A stretch of 64,000 nucleotides of DNA from assembly GCA_964395095.1 (NCBI GenBank), contig CAYMZZ010000003.1, positions 248,001-312,000 on the forward strand, given 5' to 3'. Positions 8,210 through 18,100 of the stretch are shown here, one piece after another. Under the pieces are notes generated by a model. It was given only the letters and a program-made list of their open reading frames with translations, did not search any database and was not told the DNA's origin. Origin of the DNA: CAYMZZ01 sp964395095. GTDB lineage: Bacteria > Bacteroidota > Bacteroidia > Chitinophagales > Chitinophagaceae. A program made the position numbers and the translations under genes. Numbering within the stretch: the stretch's first letter is position 1; every line of letters starts with the position of its first letter.

Positions 8210-9556
8210 ATGAGAAACTACCTGGTAATAACAGTGCTTGCGGTTTTGCTACTGAATGCCTGCCGCAAAAACGATTCCGACTCCGGGCAACCGCCGCCTT
8301 CGCAGGCCGACTTATTTAAGGATACGGCTATTGCTTATACCCGCGATATTTATCTCTGGTATAATCAGATACCCTCCGGTTTTAATGCCCGTGGTTATTC
8401 CGACCTGAATGCCATGATGGAAGCCATCCGTGCCTATAGCCAGGAACCGGGATTTACGAACCCGGTTGACCGCTGGAGTTTTGCCGTCCGGCAAAGCGAT
8501 TGGGATAATACCAGCGCGGGTATTGGCCAGGATTTTGGCCTCAACATTTTCTTTCGGGCCGAAGGTGACCTGCGCGTGCGGATGGTGGAACCCGCCTCAC
8601 CGGCCGGACAGGCGGGTGTACGCCGCGGATGGCGCATCACCAAAATCAATGGTAATACCAATATCACAACGGGTAATGCCAATTTTATCGTCAATGCCAT
8701 TTATGCTTCCAGTTCGGCCAGCGTCAGTTTCCTGAAGCCGGATGGCAATACCGTTGACCTGACCCTGAATGCCGCCAGCTACCAGGATGTTCCTGTTTAT
8801 CTCGATACGGTGTACACGGCCGGCAGCCGCAAAGCAGGGTATATGGTTTATCATTCCTTCCTGGGCGATTCGGCGGCTACCTCCAATGCATTCGCCTCGG
8901 CATTCAACCATTTCATGGCCGAGAATGTGGATGACATGATAATTGACCTGCGCTACAACGGCGGTGGATTTGTTTCCTATCAGCGCGAACTGGCCAATTA
9001 CCTGGCGCCGCCCAGTGCCAATAGCCAGTTGATGATGAAGCAGGAATTCAACAACAAATACAGCCAGTACAATAGCAGCGTCAACTTTTCCAAGAAGGGT
9101 ACGCTGAACCTTAATCGGGTGTTTGTTATTGTTAGCGACAATACCGCCTCGGCCAGTGAGTTGCTCATCAATAACCTGAAGCCCTATATGGATGTGATTG
9201 TAGTGGGGCCTAACCGCACTTATGGCAAGCCCGTGGGTTATTTCAATATTCCCGTGGGCGACTGGTATATATTCCCTGTATCTACACGCACTACCAACAA
9301 AAACGGGGAGGGAAATTATTTCAATGGCTTTGCGCTCAATAATACCGTGGCGGATGGACTGGATAAAGACTTTGGTGACGCAACTGAATCCTGCCTGGCC
9401 AGCGTGCTGAAATATATTGGCACGGGTGCATTCCGCATGCCCGTACAGGAACCGGCCCAGCCCCTGTCGCCTGATGTGGAGAACGCCAACCGTAGCATGA
9501 GCCAGCGCGATTTCAAAGGTATGATCGCCTCACCGGTGCAGCAGCGGCTGCGGTAA
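8210..9556 (+). CDS. S41 family peptidase lipoprotein (CtpA/Tsp-like)
   Basis: The protein has 448 residues from the ATG at 8210, which begins a lipoprotein signal (MRNYLVITVLAVLLLNAC, lipobox Cys18). A PDZ-like region lies near residues 115-175 (RVRMVEPASPAGQAGVRRG). The S41 protease domain follows with the catalytic serine in NTASASELL (S314) and the lysine in RTYGKPVG (K340), giving the Ser-Lys dyad spacing known for Tsp. It is expected to act in the periplasm, tethered to a membrane, on envelope proteins. Upstream in-frame starts lie inside the previous gene and are unlikely. Confidence 0.9.
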   Translation: MRNYLVITVLAVLLLNACRKNDSDSGQPPPSQADLFKDTAIAYTRDIYLWYNQIPSGFNARGYSDLNAMMEAIRAYSQEPGFTNPVDRWSFAVRQSDWDNTSAGIGQDFGLNIFFRAEGDLRVRMVEPASPAGQAGVRRGWRITKINGNTNITTGNANFIVNAIYASSSASVSFLKPDGNTVDLTLNAASYQDVPVYLDTVYTAGSRKAGYMVYHSFLGDSAATSNAFASAFNHFMAENVDDMIIDLRYNGGGFVSYQRELANYLAPPSANSQLMMKQEFNNKYSQYNSSVNFSKKGTLNLNRVFVIVSDNTASASELLINNLKPYMDVIVVGPNRTYGKPVGYFNIPVGDWYIFPVSTRTTNKNGEGNYFNGFALNNTVADGLDKDFGDATESCLASVLKYIGTGAFRMPVQEPAQPLSPDVENANRSMSQRDFKGMIASPVQQRLR

Positions 9557-9602
9557 TGTTGTATCGCTAACAGGAAAGCCTGCGATCTGGCGCGGATGCC
9601 TG

Positions 9603-10781
9603 TTAAAGATCGAGGCTGGTGCCGAGCCAGGCCATCATGCCCATCCCGATTTCGATAGCGGATTCGTCAATATCAAAGCGGGGGGTATGCACTCCGGCGG
9701 TGATGCCTTTTTCGCGGTTCATTACCCCGAGCCGGAAAAAACATCCGGGAATCTTTTGCGAATAATAGCCAAAATCCTCCGCGCCCATTCTTTTTTCGGT
9801 TTCGCTCACCTGGCTCTCGCCCACAAAGGCTTTGGCTTTTTGCACCGCTACCTGGTGCAGGCCTTCATGGTTGAAAACAGATGGATAACCCACATCGATA
9901 TGTAAATCCAACTCACCACCCATGCCTTGCACGATGCCTTCGGCTGTTTGTCGAAGCAACTCATGCGCCCGGAAACGCCAGCTTTCATTCATCGCCCGGA
10001 AAGTTCCTTTCAATTTTACTTCGTCGGGAATGATATTGGTGGTGGTGCCTCCGTTGAAAGCGGTAATGGAGAGTACACTGGGATTAAAGGGGTCGTTGTG
10101 CCGGCTGATCAATTGTTGCAGTGCCACGATCAGGTGCGAAGCGATCAGGATAGGATCGATGCATAAATGGGGGGATGCCGCATGGCCGCCTTTGCCGCGG
10201 ACGGTAATATAAATTTCGTCGGCACTGGCCATGGCCTGACCGGCGCGGAAACTGAGTTTACCCACGGCCAGTCCGGGATGCACATGCAGGCCCACAATGG
10301 CTTTGGGCGCCGGATTTTCCAACACGCCTTCTTTGATGAGCAGGCTGGCGCCTCCGGGATTTTTTTCTTCGCCGGGTTGAAAGATCAGCTTCACCGTTCC
10401 TTCCCATTCTTCGCGCGTTTCCTGCAAAATGCGGGCGGCGCCGAGCAGGCAACTGGTATGCACATCATGCCCACAGGCATGCATGATACCCGGGTTTTGC
10501 GATTTATAAGGCACTTCGTTTTCTTCCTGTATGGGCAGGGCATCCATATCGGCCCTGAGCGCTATGATCCTACTGGCCGGGTTTTGGCCTTTTATCAGCC
10601 CAATCACTCCGGTCTCCGCCTTTATCTCATAGGAAATGCCCAGCGACTCCAGTTGCTGCTGCACCAGTTTCGACGTCTCAAATTCCTGGTAACTCAACTC
10701 AGGGTGGGCATGCAAATGCTGGCGTATGGCAATGTAGTCCGGCGCATAAGCGCGGGCCAGATCTTTGATCTTATTGAGCAT
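9603..10781 (-). CDS. M20 family amidohydrolase (N-acyl-amino acid hydrolase type)
   Basis: This 392-residue cytoplasmic metallohydrolase of the IAA-amino acid hydrolase/hippurate hydrolase group cleaves N-acylated amino acids or related amides. It shows RADMDALPI (76-84), the metal-binding HACGHDVH (101-108), FQPGEE with the catalytic glutamate (134-139), a dimerisation/lid domain with GKGGHAASP, and GAEDFGYY near the C-terminus. Length and order fit the family. The exact substrate cannot be deduced. It is transcribed alone, with a long inverted repeat upstream. Confidence 0.92.
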   Translation of the reverse strand: MLNKIKDLARAYAPDYIAIRQHLHAHPELSYQEFETSKLVQQQLESLGISYEIKAETGVIGLIKGQNPASRIIALRADMDALPIQEENEVPYKSQNPGIMHACGHDVHTSCLLGAARILQETREEWEGTVKLIFQPGEEKNPGGASLLIKEGVLENPAPKAIVGLHVHPGLAVGKLSFRAGQAMASADEIYITVRGKGGHAASPHLCIDPILIASHLIVALQQLISRHNDPFNPSVLSITAFNGGTTTNIIPDEVKLKGTFRAMNESWRFRAHELLRQTAEGIVQGMGGELDLHIDVGYPSVFNHEGLHQVAVQKAKAFVGESQVSETEKRMGAEDFGYYSQKIPGCFFRLGVMNREKGITAGVHTPRFDIDESAIEIGMGMMAWLGTSLDL

Positions 10782-10806
10782 GCTGTAAAATTAAGCAGAA
10801 CGTATT

Positions 10807-10944
10807 ACGTTGATTTGGGAATTTGAGAATTTGTGAATTTGTTTTCGAGGTGCTTCATCAAATTATTCCTGATATATAAAGTGACCAACAAATTCCCAAA
10901 TTCTCAAATTCCCAAATCAACGTAAAACGTAGAACGTAAAACGT
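10807..10944. repeat. 37-bp inverted repeat built of heptads, plus AACGTAA heptads
   Basis: Arms at 10807-10843 and 10887-10923 are inverse copies with 36 of 37 positions matching, separated by 43 bp. Each arm consists of GATTTGG/GAATTTG-type heptads bordered by ACGTT. A tract of AACGTAA/AACGTAG heptads (10918-10944) follows and reaches the end of the SPOR gene. Confidence 0.85.
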
Positions 10945-10945
10945 A

Positions 10946-11401
10946 TCACAGCATCTCCTCCCCCGATCCCGGCTTCAATTCAATTACATCACTTATCACA
11001 TACACGCCATTGGGGAAATAGCGGTTCAACCGGGCCTGGTATTCCTCGGCTTCTTCGCGGTCTTTGAAATTACCGGCTTTAAGTTTGTAGAAGGGTGTCT
11101 GGTGCCAGAGGTAGGCTTTCAATTCGGGGAAATGGGTATATACTGTGGTTTTGGCCGCCAGCGCGTCCTGGCGATTGCTGGTGCTGATGATCATGATCCG
11201 GAAACCTTTGGCTGTGCGGCGGGCATTGCGGCTGGTCTCCTCATTGATCTGGGCCTGGCGGGTCATCAGGAGGTCGATACGCGGATCCTTGTGCACCACC
11301 ACCGATTTGCGGGTGGTATCGGTGGAATCGGCCACGGGGGCGGTTTGCGCGTGGGCAATACTGTTGACGACGATAAGAAAGAAAACAAATACGAGTTTCA
11401 T
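10946..11401 (-). CDS. Secreted SPOR-domain protein
   Basis: The product is 151 residues from the ATG at 11399-11401, which starts a clean signal peptide (MKLVFVFFLIVVNSIAHAQ). A longer frame from 11458 lacks this logic. The C-terminal ~80 residues match a SPOR domain (GFRIMIISTSNRQDA ... YKLKAGNFKDREEAEEY). SPOR domains bind denuded peptidoglycan glycan strands in the periplasm. The gene is last in the leftward deoC-aldehyde dehydrogenase run, 98 bp after the half-aldehyde dehydrogenase gene; it may be cotranscribed but is unlikely to be functionally linked. Confidence 0.82.
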   Translation of the reverse strand: MKLVFVFFLIVVNSIAHAQTAPVADSTDTTRKSVVVHKDPRIDLLMTRQAQINEETSRNARRTAKGFRIMIISTSNRQDALAAKTTVYTHFPELKAYLWHQTPFYKLKAGNFKDREEAEEYQARLNRYFPNGVYVISDVIELKPGSGEEML

Positions 11402-11499
11402 ATCCAAAATATTCCTTGCCTTCCGGCGGTTATGAAAAAAGATGCTGATGGCGGGCAATTAGTTGCGTGCCTTTCTTTTTTCAAAAACAATACCAAAGA

Positions 11500-12399
11500 T
11501 CAATAACCACTGCCGCCGCCCGCAATGGTCTCAATGGGATGCCAGGTGGTCTTTATTTCCTGGCAATCCATGATCCGATAGGGAGATTCGGCCCCTTTGC
11601 CTTTCCAGTCTTTTTCTGTATAAAAATGCAGCCTCTTCAGGTTGCCCGCCGCTTTTTCTGTCAGCATTTTCTGTTGCGCCTTCTCCGATCCGGCATACAG
11701 CAGCGAATTAATATCCATATGATCGGCCATCCAGGGTAATAGTTCTGATTCCTTGCCGGTGAGGATATTGACCACGCCACCTGGCAGATCAGAGGAATGC
11801 AGCACTTCCGCAAAACTGATAGCGGCCAGGGGAAGCTTTTCGGATGCGAGCAAAATACAGGTGTTGCCGCCGGCAACAGCAGGTGCCATCATCGATACCA
11901 GTCCCAGCAAGGCACTTGCTTGTGGAGTTACGATGCTTACCACACCCATCGGCTCCGGTACGGAAAAATTGAAATGCGGACTGCCTACCGGATTCACGCT
12001 ACTGAACAGTTGCTGAAACTTATCGCACCAACCGGCAAAATAGATCAACAGGTCAATGCTTTCATCGATCTCCGCTTCGGCTGCAGCGGCACTATAGTCC
12101 ATCTGTTGCAACTCGTCGATAAACTGCGCCCGGCGCCCCTCCAGCATTTCCGCCATACGGTAGAGTATCTGGCTTCTGTTGAAAGCGCTGCGGCCCGCCC
12201 AGCCCGCCTGCGCGGCCCTTGCGGCTGAAACGGCATCACGCAAGTCCTTGCGCGAACTAAGACAGATATTGGCCAGCTTGCGCCCCGATTTGTTTACCGC
12301 CGCATAGTACCGGCCCGATTCTGTTCGGGGGAATTGTCCACCAATATAAATCTTATAGGTCTTTAGTACCGGCAATCGATTTGTTGTTGTATTCGGCAT
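11500..12399 (-). CDS. Non-catalytic half aldehyde dehydrogenase-like protein
   Basis: The 299-residue protein matches the N-terminal, NAD-binding half of aldehyde dehydrogenases: YKIYIGGQFPRTESGRYY (15-32), the middle segment APAVAGGNTCILLASEKLPL and DLPGGVVNILTGKESEL. The alignment stops before the LELGG glutamate, and no catalytic-cysteine domain follows; only a unique ~45-residue tail is present. The frame is open from start to stop, so it is not obviously a decayed gene. It lies 22 bp after a full aldehyde dehydrogenase, recalling two-part ALDH16 proteins in which one domain lacks the catalytic cysteine. It probably pairs with the upstream enzyme. Confidence 0.8.
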   Translation of the reverse strand: MPNTTTNRLPVLKTYKIYIGGQFPRTESGRYYAAVNKSGRKLANICLSSRKDLRDAVSAARAAQAGWAGRSAFNRSQILYRMAEMLEGRRAQFIDELQQMDYSAAAAEAEIDESIDLLIYFAGWCDKFQQLFSSVNPVGSPHFNFSVPEPMGVVSIVTPQASALLGLVSMMAPAVAGGNTCILLASEKLPLAAISFAEVLHSSDLPGGVVNILTGKESELLPWMADHMDINSLLYAGSEKAQQKMLTEKAAGNLKRLHFYTEKDWKGKGAESPYRIMDCQEIKTTWHPIETIAGGGSGY

Positions 12400-12421
12400 C
12401 GCTTGATCTTGTGGTTAAAGA

Positions 12422-13921
12422 TTAGGGTTCCAGGTCTACATAAGGCAGCAATCCATGCAGCCCGCCTTCGCGGCCATAGCCGCTTTCCTTATAGCCACCA
12501 AATGGGGAGCCGGGATCGAATTTGTTGAAGGTATTGGCCCATACCACACCGGCTTTCAGACGGCGCGTCATATTAAAAATACGCGAGCCTTTATCGGTCC
12601 AAACGCCGGCACTAAGCCCATAGGGCGAATTATTGGCCTTCTCTATCACTTCATCATCCGTACGGAAACTGAGTATGGCCAGCACCGGACCAAAAATTTC
12701 TTCCTGCGCAATTCGGTTGCTTTGCGCAACATTCGTAAACAGGGTAGGGCGGCAGAAAAATCCCTTACGGGGCAGGCTGCAACTGCTTTGGTGCATTTCG
12801 GCCCCTTCTTTTTTCCCCAATTGAATATAGCGTTGTATGGTCTCCAACTGGCTGCGGCTGTTGATGGCGCCGATATCGGTATTCTTATCCATCGGGTCGC
12901 CCACGATCAGGGTCTCGATACGGTCCTTGAGCTTGCGGATCACCTGTTTGGCAACCGACTCCTGCACATAGAGGCGTGAACCGGCACAGCAAACATGTCC
13001 CTGGTTAAAGAAAATACCGTTGATTACGCCCTCCACCGCCTGGTCAATAGGCGCATCTTCAAAAATGATATTGGCTGCCTTACCGCCCAGTTCCAGCGTA
13101 GCCCTTTTGGATGTGCCTGCAATTGACCGCTGTATGAGTTTGCCCACTTCAGTGGAGCCGGTAAAGGCGATCTTGTTGATGCCGGGATGCGATACGAGCT
13201 CAGCACCAGTAGCACCGGCGCCGGTGATGATGTTCACAACACCGGGAGGCAGGTCGGCCTCCGCAATCAATTCAGCCAGCTTCAAGGCCGTAAGGGGCGT
13301 GGTTTCCGCCGGTTTCAGCACCACTGTGTTGCCGGTAGCAAGGGCCGGCGCTATTTTCCAGGCGGCCATCAGCAGGGGAAAGTTCCAGGGGATGATCTGC
13401 GCGGCCACTCCGAGCGGTTGACATTTTCGCTGCGGGAAAGCATAGTCCAGCTTATCGGCCCAGCCGGCATAATAGAAGAAATGGTTGGCGGCCGTAGGAA
13501 TATCAAAGTCGCGGCTTTCCCGGATCGGCTTGCCCCCATCGAGGGTTTCGATGATGGCGAATTCCCGGGCTTTTTCCTGCAGCATGCGGGCGATGCGAAA
13601 GATATACTTGGCCCTCTCCCGGGCGGGCATCTTGCCCCAGGCACCCTCATAAGCTTTGCGGGCCGCCTTCACCGCTTTGTCAATATCCGCTTTTCCCGCT
13701 TCGGCAACTGTTGCCAGCTTTTCTTCCGTGGCGGGATTAATGCTGTCAAAATATTTTCCGGTTTCGGGCTTTTGCCACTTACCTCCTATGAAAAGGTCGT
13801 AACGGGGATTGATGCTGGCTGCCGACCGGCTTTCCGGGGCTGGCGCATAATTCCATTCGGTCTCAAATTTCAACCGGGGGGCTGTCCGTACCGTATTTTT
13901 CTTTCGCGAGGATACCGCCAT
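12422..13921 (-). CDS. Aldehyde dehydrogenase, NAD(P)-dependent
   Basis: This 499-residue enzyme oxidises an aldehyde to the acid. The expected motifs are intact: PWNFPLLMAAWKIAPAL (179-195), the base E277 in LELGGK, and the catalytic C311 in FFNQGHVCCAGSR. The position downstream of deoC suggests it handles acetaldehyde released from deoxyribose 5-phosphate, which is inference. It has a ~35-residue Arg/Lys-rich N-terminal extension. The genes deoC, this gene and the half paralog are separated by 45 and 22 bp and form an operon. Confidence 0.93.
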   Translation of the reverse strand: MAVSSRKKNTVRTAPRLKFETEWNYAPAPESRSAASINPRYDLFIGGKWQKPETGKYFDSINPATEEKLATVAEAGKADIDKAVKAARKAYEGAWGKMPARERAKYIFRIARMLQEKAREFAIIETLDGGKPIRESRDFDIPTAANHFFYYAGWADKLDYAFPQRKCQPLGVAAQIIPWNFPLLMAAWKIAPALATGNTVVLKPAETTPLTALKLAELIAEADLPPGVVNIITGAGATGAELVSHPGINKIAFTGSTEVGKLIQRSIAGTSKRATLELGGKAANIIFEDAPIDQAVEGVINGIFFNQGHVCCAGSRLYVQESVAKQVIRKLKDRIETLIVGDPMDKNTDIGAINSRSQLETIQRYIQLGKKEGAEMHQSSCSLPRKGFFCRPTLFTNVAQSNRIAQEEIFGPVLAILSFRTDDEVIEKANNSPYGLSAGVWTDKGSRIFNMTRRLKAGVVWANTFNKFDPGSPFGGYKESGYGREGGLHGLLPYVDLEP

Positions 13922-13966
13922 ATACAGATTGTTGAATAAGTCAATATTGTTGTAAACAGCAAACGC

Positions 13967-14896
13967 TTAGTCTACGCTAAAATAAGGAGCCGACTGATAG
14001 GCGCCTGTGGATTCCTTTACCAGTTGCATCAGCACATCATTGGCCAGGCTGCTGGCGCCAAACCGAAACCATTCATTGCTGAGCCAGTCGTCACCCAGCA
14101 CTTCTTTCAGCATCACCAGGTAGTGCAGGGCCAACTTCGATTTGGAAATACCCCCTGCCGGTTTCATGCCCACCATTTTGCCGGTGGCATAGTAGAAATC
14201 GCGAATGGCTTCGAGCATCACCAGGGTGACGGGCATGGTAGCGGCGGGCTGAATTTTTCCGGTAGAGGTTTTGATGAAATCCGCACCCGCGTGCATGGCA
14301 ATATCGCTGGCACGCCGCACTTTATCGAAATTGCCCAACTCCCCGGTTTCCAGTATCACTTTTAGCCGGGCATCTCCGCAAGCTTCTTTGATGGCGGCGA
14401 TTTCATCAAACACATATCCATATTCTCCTTCATGAAATTTTCCGCGGCTGATCACCATATCAATTTCGTCGGCCCCCTCATTTACCGCAAAGCGCGTGTC
14501 GCGCAGCTTTACCTCGCGGGGAGCCTGGCCGCTGGGAAATGCGGTGGCCACCGATGCCACTTTAATGCCGGAACCCTCCAGCGCCTTTACCGCCGTCTTT
14601 ACCATGGAAGGATACACGCAAACTGCGGCTACGGTGGGTAAGCCCGGCAGGGCATCGTGCAGATGCATGGCTTTATAGCAAAGCTGTTTCACCTTGCCCA
14701 CGGTATCTTTCCCCTCCAGGGTGGTAAGGTCAATCATGCTCAGGACCATCTTCAGTCCGTTGACCTTCGATTCCTTTTTGATGCTGCGTTTGGTAAAGCG
14801 CGAAGCACGCTCTTCTACTCCCGTTTGGTCAACCGTCGGGCTTTGCGCCATTCCGGGATGAAAAACCGGCCTGTTAGCTTTTGCGGCCATCGCCAT
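13967..14896 (-). CDS. deoC: Deoxyribose-phosphate aldolase
   Basis: The enzyme splits 2-deoxyribose 5-phosphate into glyceraldehyde 3-phosphate and acetaldehyde in deoxynucleoside catabolism. At 309 residues it is longer than E. coli DeoC (259) because of an N-terminal extension of about 45 residues. The Schiff-base lysine is K209 in GADFIKTSTGK, the second lysine is K245 in VGMKPAGG, and the acid residue lies in ADEIDMVIS (near D146). It is the first gene of the leftward operon. A TAACTTTG -7-like element ends 20 bp before the start. Confidence 0.94.
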   Translation of the reverse strand: MAMAAKANRPVFHPGMAQSPTVDQTGVEERASRFTKRSIKKESKVNGLKMVLSMIDLTTLEGKDTVGKVKQLCYKAMHLHDALPGLPTVAAVCVYPSMVKTAVKALEGSGIKVASVATAFPSGQAPREVKLRDTRFAVNEGADEIDMVISRGKFHEGEYGYVFDEIAAIKEACGDARLKVILETGELGNFDKVRRASDIAMHAGADFIKTSTGKIQPAATMPVTLVMLEAIRDFYYATGKMVGMKPAGGISKSKLALHYLVMLKEVLGDDWLSNEWFRFGASSLANDVLMQLVKESTGAYQSAPYFSVD

Positions 14897-14915
14897 AGTA
14901 ATGGGTTTAGGTCAT

Positions 14916-14923
14916 CAAAGTTA
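14916..14923 (-). promoter_or_regulatory. Candidate -7 element for the deoC operon
   Basis: The minus strand reads TAACTTTG, an exact TAnnTTTG match about 20 bp before the deoC ATG. A convincing -33 element is not seen. A short leader or a downstream start would be implied. Confidence 0.35.
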
Positions 14924-15119
14924 AGGTCTTGGACCCAACGTAAACGATATATCAGCGAGTTTGGTCAACAGAAATGACCCGGTTGGGCGGCCTGATCAAA
15001 AAATAGAACCATTGTTCAAAACAGCGGTAGGCAATTGCTTCGATTAACTTATATTCGGCTCCCTTATCCGGCACAAGCTTTCGGCGCAAATATCTTCTAA
15101 TACCAAAAATCACATAAGA

Positions 15120-18100
15120 ATGAGAAAGCCAAAACTCCTGCGACAGGTGCTGGCGGGGCTAGCCCTATTGGGTGTGCTACCCCTGGCAGCTCAGGTAACA
15201 TTTCCCGAAAATGGCGTGGCCGATCCCCGGCACGGCCATTATGCTTTTACCCATGCTACCGTATTCAAAGATGCCCGCAACTCCATCAACGATGCCACAC
15301 TTGTAATCAAGGATGGCCGCATTGTTGCCCTGGGTGCGGGATTGAAAGTACCCGCGGGTGCGGTGGAAATTGATTGCAAAGGAAAATTCATTTATCCTTC
15401 CTTTATTGATCTCTACACCGATTACGGAATGCCCGCCGCCCAGCAGCAGGCTGGAGGAGGATTTTCCTTTGGTCAGCAGCCGCAGATAAATTCCAACGAC
15501 AAGGGCCCCTCGGGCTGGAACCAGGCACTCAGGTCGGATGTGGATGCTTTCCGCAATTTTGCTGTAGACGGTGAAAAGGCAAAAGCCATGCGGGAGGCCG
15601 GTTTTGGAGCCGTGCTCTCGCATGTGAAAGATGGTATTGCCCGCGGCACCGGCACGGTAGTAACACTGGCGGAGCAGAACGAAAATTTTGTTGTGATCAA
15701 AGACAGGGCAACAGCCCATTATTCTTTCAACCGTGGCAGCAGCCGCCAGTCATATCCCAGCAGCCTGATGGGTTCCATCGCGCTCCTGCGCCAGACTTTT
15801 ATGGATGCGCAATGGTATAAGAACAAACCGGTGAAAGAAGGTTTGAACCTGACACTGCAAACCTGGAATGATAACCTCAGCCTGCCCCAGGTATTTGAAG
15901 CCAACGATAAATGGAATGCCCTTCGCGCTGATCGTATCGGCGATGAATTTGGCGTACAGTTTATCATCAAGGGTGGGCAGGAAGAGTACCAGCGCATCAG
16001 GGAAATGAAGGGCACCAACGCCGTATTCATTCTTCCCCTCAATTTTCCCCAGGCCATGGATGTGGAAGACCCCGCCGATGCCCGATTTGTATCGCTCAGC
16101 GATATGAAACATTGGGAACTGGCTCCCACCAACCTAGCTGCCTTTGAAAAAGAAGGTATCGCCTTTTGTTTGACCACGGCCGACTTGCGCAGCCCCAATC
16201 AGTTTTGGCCCAACCTTCGCAAAGCCATGGAATATGGACTGAGTGAAGAGAAAGCCCTCGAAGCTCTGACGACTATGCCCGCAAAAGTACTGGGTGTGGC
16301 CGACCATGTGGGCAGTCTCGAAGCGGGCAAGCTGGCAAATTTCCTGATCACCAGCGGTCCCATTTTTCATGAGAAGAGTACTATTCTGTACAATTGGGTT
16401 CAGGGTATTAAATATGATGGCAAGGAAGATGTGTCGGCTTTTGCTGGCTTGTACGACCTGGTGGTGAATACAGCCGCCGGCAAAGAGAAATATAAACTGG
16501 ATATTAAATCAGGCAGCTCGGCTACAATGGTTGCGGAGGATACGCTCCTGGTGCGGTTCAGCCATGATGGCAAGCAGATAAAGCTTAGCTACGCCACTGC
16601 CCAAACCCGGCAGCGTGGCCCGGCACAACGTGCGGGATCGGCATTGCCGGCAACAGCAACAAGGCTGGTGGGTATGCAAAATGGAAAAGAGCTGAATGGA
16701 ACGGGTGTGGATTCAACTGGCCAGATGATTACCTGGACGGCCAGCCTCGTGAAGCCCGCCGACATGAAGCTGGAAGAAAGCAAGGGGAAAAAGGCTCCTG
16801 AACTGGGCAAAATCACTTTCCCGTTCGAACCCTTTGGCTGGGAAGAGGGACAACAGCCCAGGCAGGAAACCATCCTGATCCGCAATGCGACCGTATGGAC
16901 CAATGAAAAAGAAGGCGTGTTGCAAAATGCGGACGTGTTGATTCGTGATGGTAAGATCGCAGGTGTTGGCAAAAACCTTTCCGCCAATGGCGCCCGCATT
17001 ATTGATGGTACCGGCAAGCATGTTACGGCCGGCATTATTGATGAGCACTCCCATATAGCTGCCGCTTCCATCAACGAGGGCGGACAAAGTGTAACCTCTG
17101 AAGTACGTATCGCCGACAACCTGAACCCCGATGATATTAATATCTATCGTCAGTTGAGCGGTGGTGTTACATCTTCCCATATCCTGCATGGTTCGGCCAA
17201 CGTAATTGGCGGTCAAACTCAATTGATCAAACTGCGCTGGGGTGCCAATGATGAGGGGCTGAAGTTTAAGAACTGGACAGGTCAGATCAAATTTGCCCTG
17301 GGTGAGAATGTGAAGCGTTCTTCATCCACTTCAGGAAATATCCGCTATCCCGACACCCGTATGGGTGTGGAGCAGGTATTGGTAGATGCATTCACCCGTG
17401 CACACGATTATGAGAAAGCCTGGAAAGAGTACAATGCCGCGAAAGATAAGAAGGGCCTTACACCTCCGCGTCGCGACCTGGAACTGGAAGCCCTGGTAGA
17501 GATTCTGAATGAAAAGCGTTTTATCACCTGCCACTCCTATGTGCAGAGCGAGATTACCGGCGCCATGGAAGTAGCCAAACGCATGGGATATCGTTACAAT
17601 ACCTTTACCCATATTCTGGAAGGGTATAAGGTAGCCGATAAGATGAAGCTGCATGGCGCCAATGCCTCCACTTTCTCCGACTGGTGGGCTTACAAGATGG
17701 AAGTGCAGGATGCCATTCCATACAATGCGGCCATCATGCACAAAGTGGGATTGAATGTGGCCATCAATAGCGACGATGCGGAAATGGCCCGTCGTCTGAA
17801 CCAGGAAGCGGCTAAAGTGGTGAAATACGGTGGCGTGTCGGAAGAAGAGGCCCTGAAGATGGTAACCCTGAATCCCGCAAAGATGCTGCATGTAGACGAC
17901 CGTGTGGGAAGCCTGAAAAGTGGTAAGGATGCCGATGTGGTGGTGTGGAGTGATCATCCCCTGAGCATCTATGCCAAATCGCTGTACACCATTGTAGATG
18001 GAGCCGTTTATTTCGATCGTGAAAAAGACGCGCAACTGCAGTTGCTGGTGGATGCCGAGCGGAATCGCCTGATTCGCAAAATGAATGGCGAAAAACGCAA

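Noticed and set aside
11500..12399. Calling the half aldehyde dehydrogenase a pseudogene
   Set aside because: The frame is intact, has a clean start and stop, keeps operon spacing and a folded-looking sequence; non-catalytic protein is the simpler reading.
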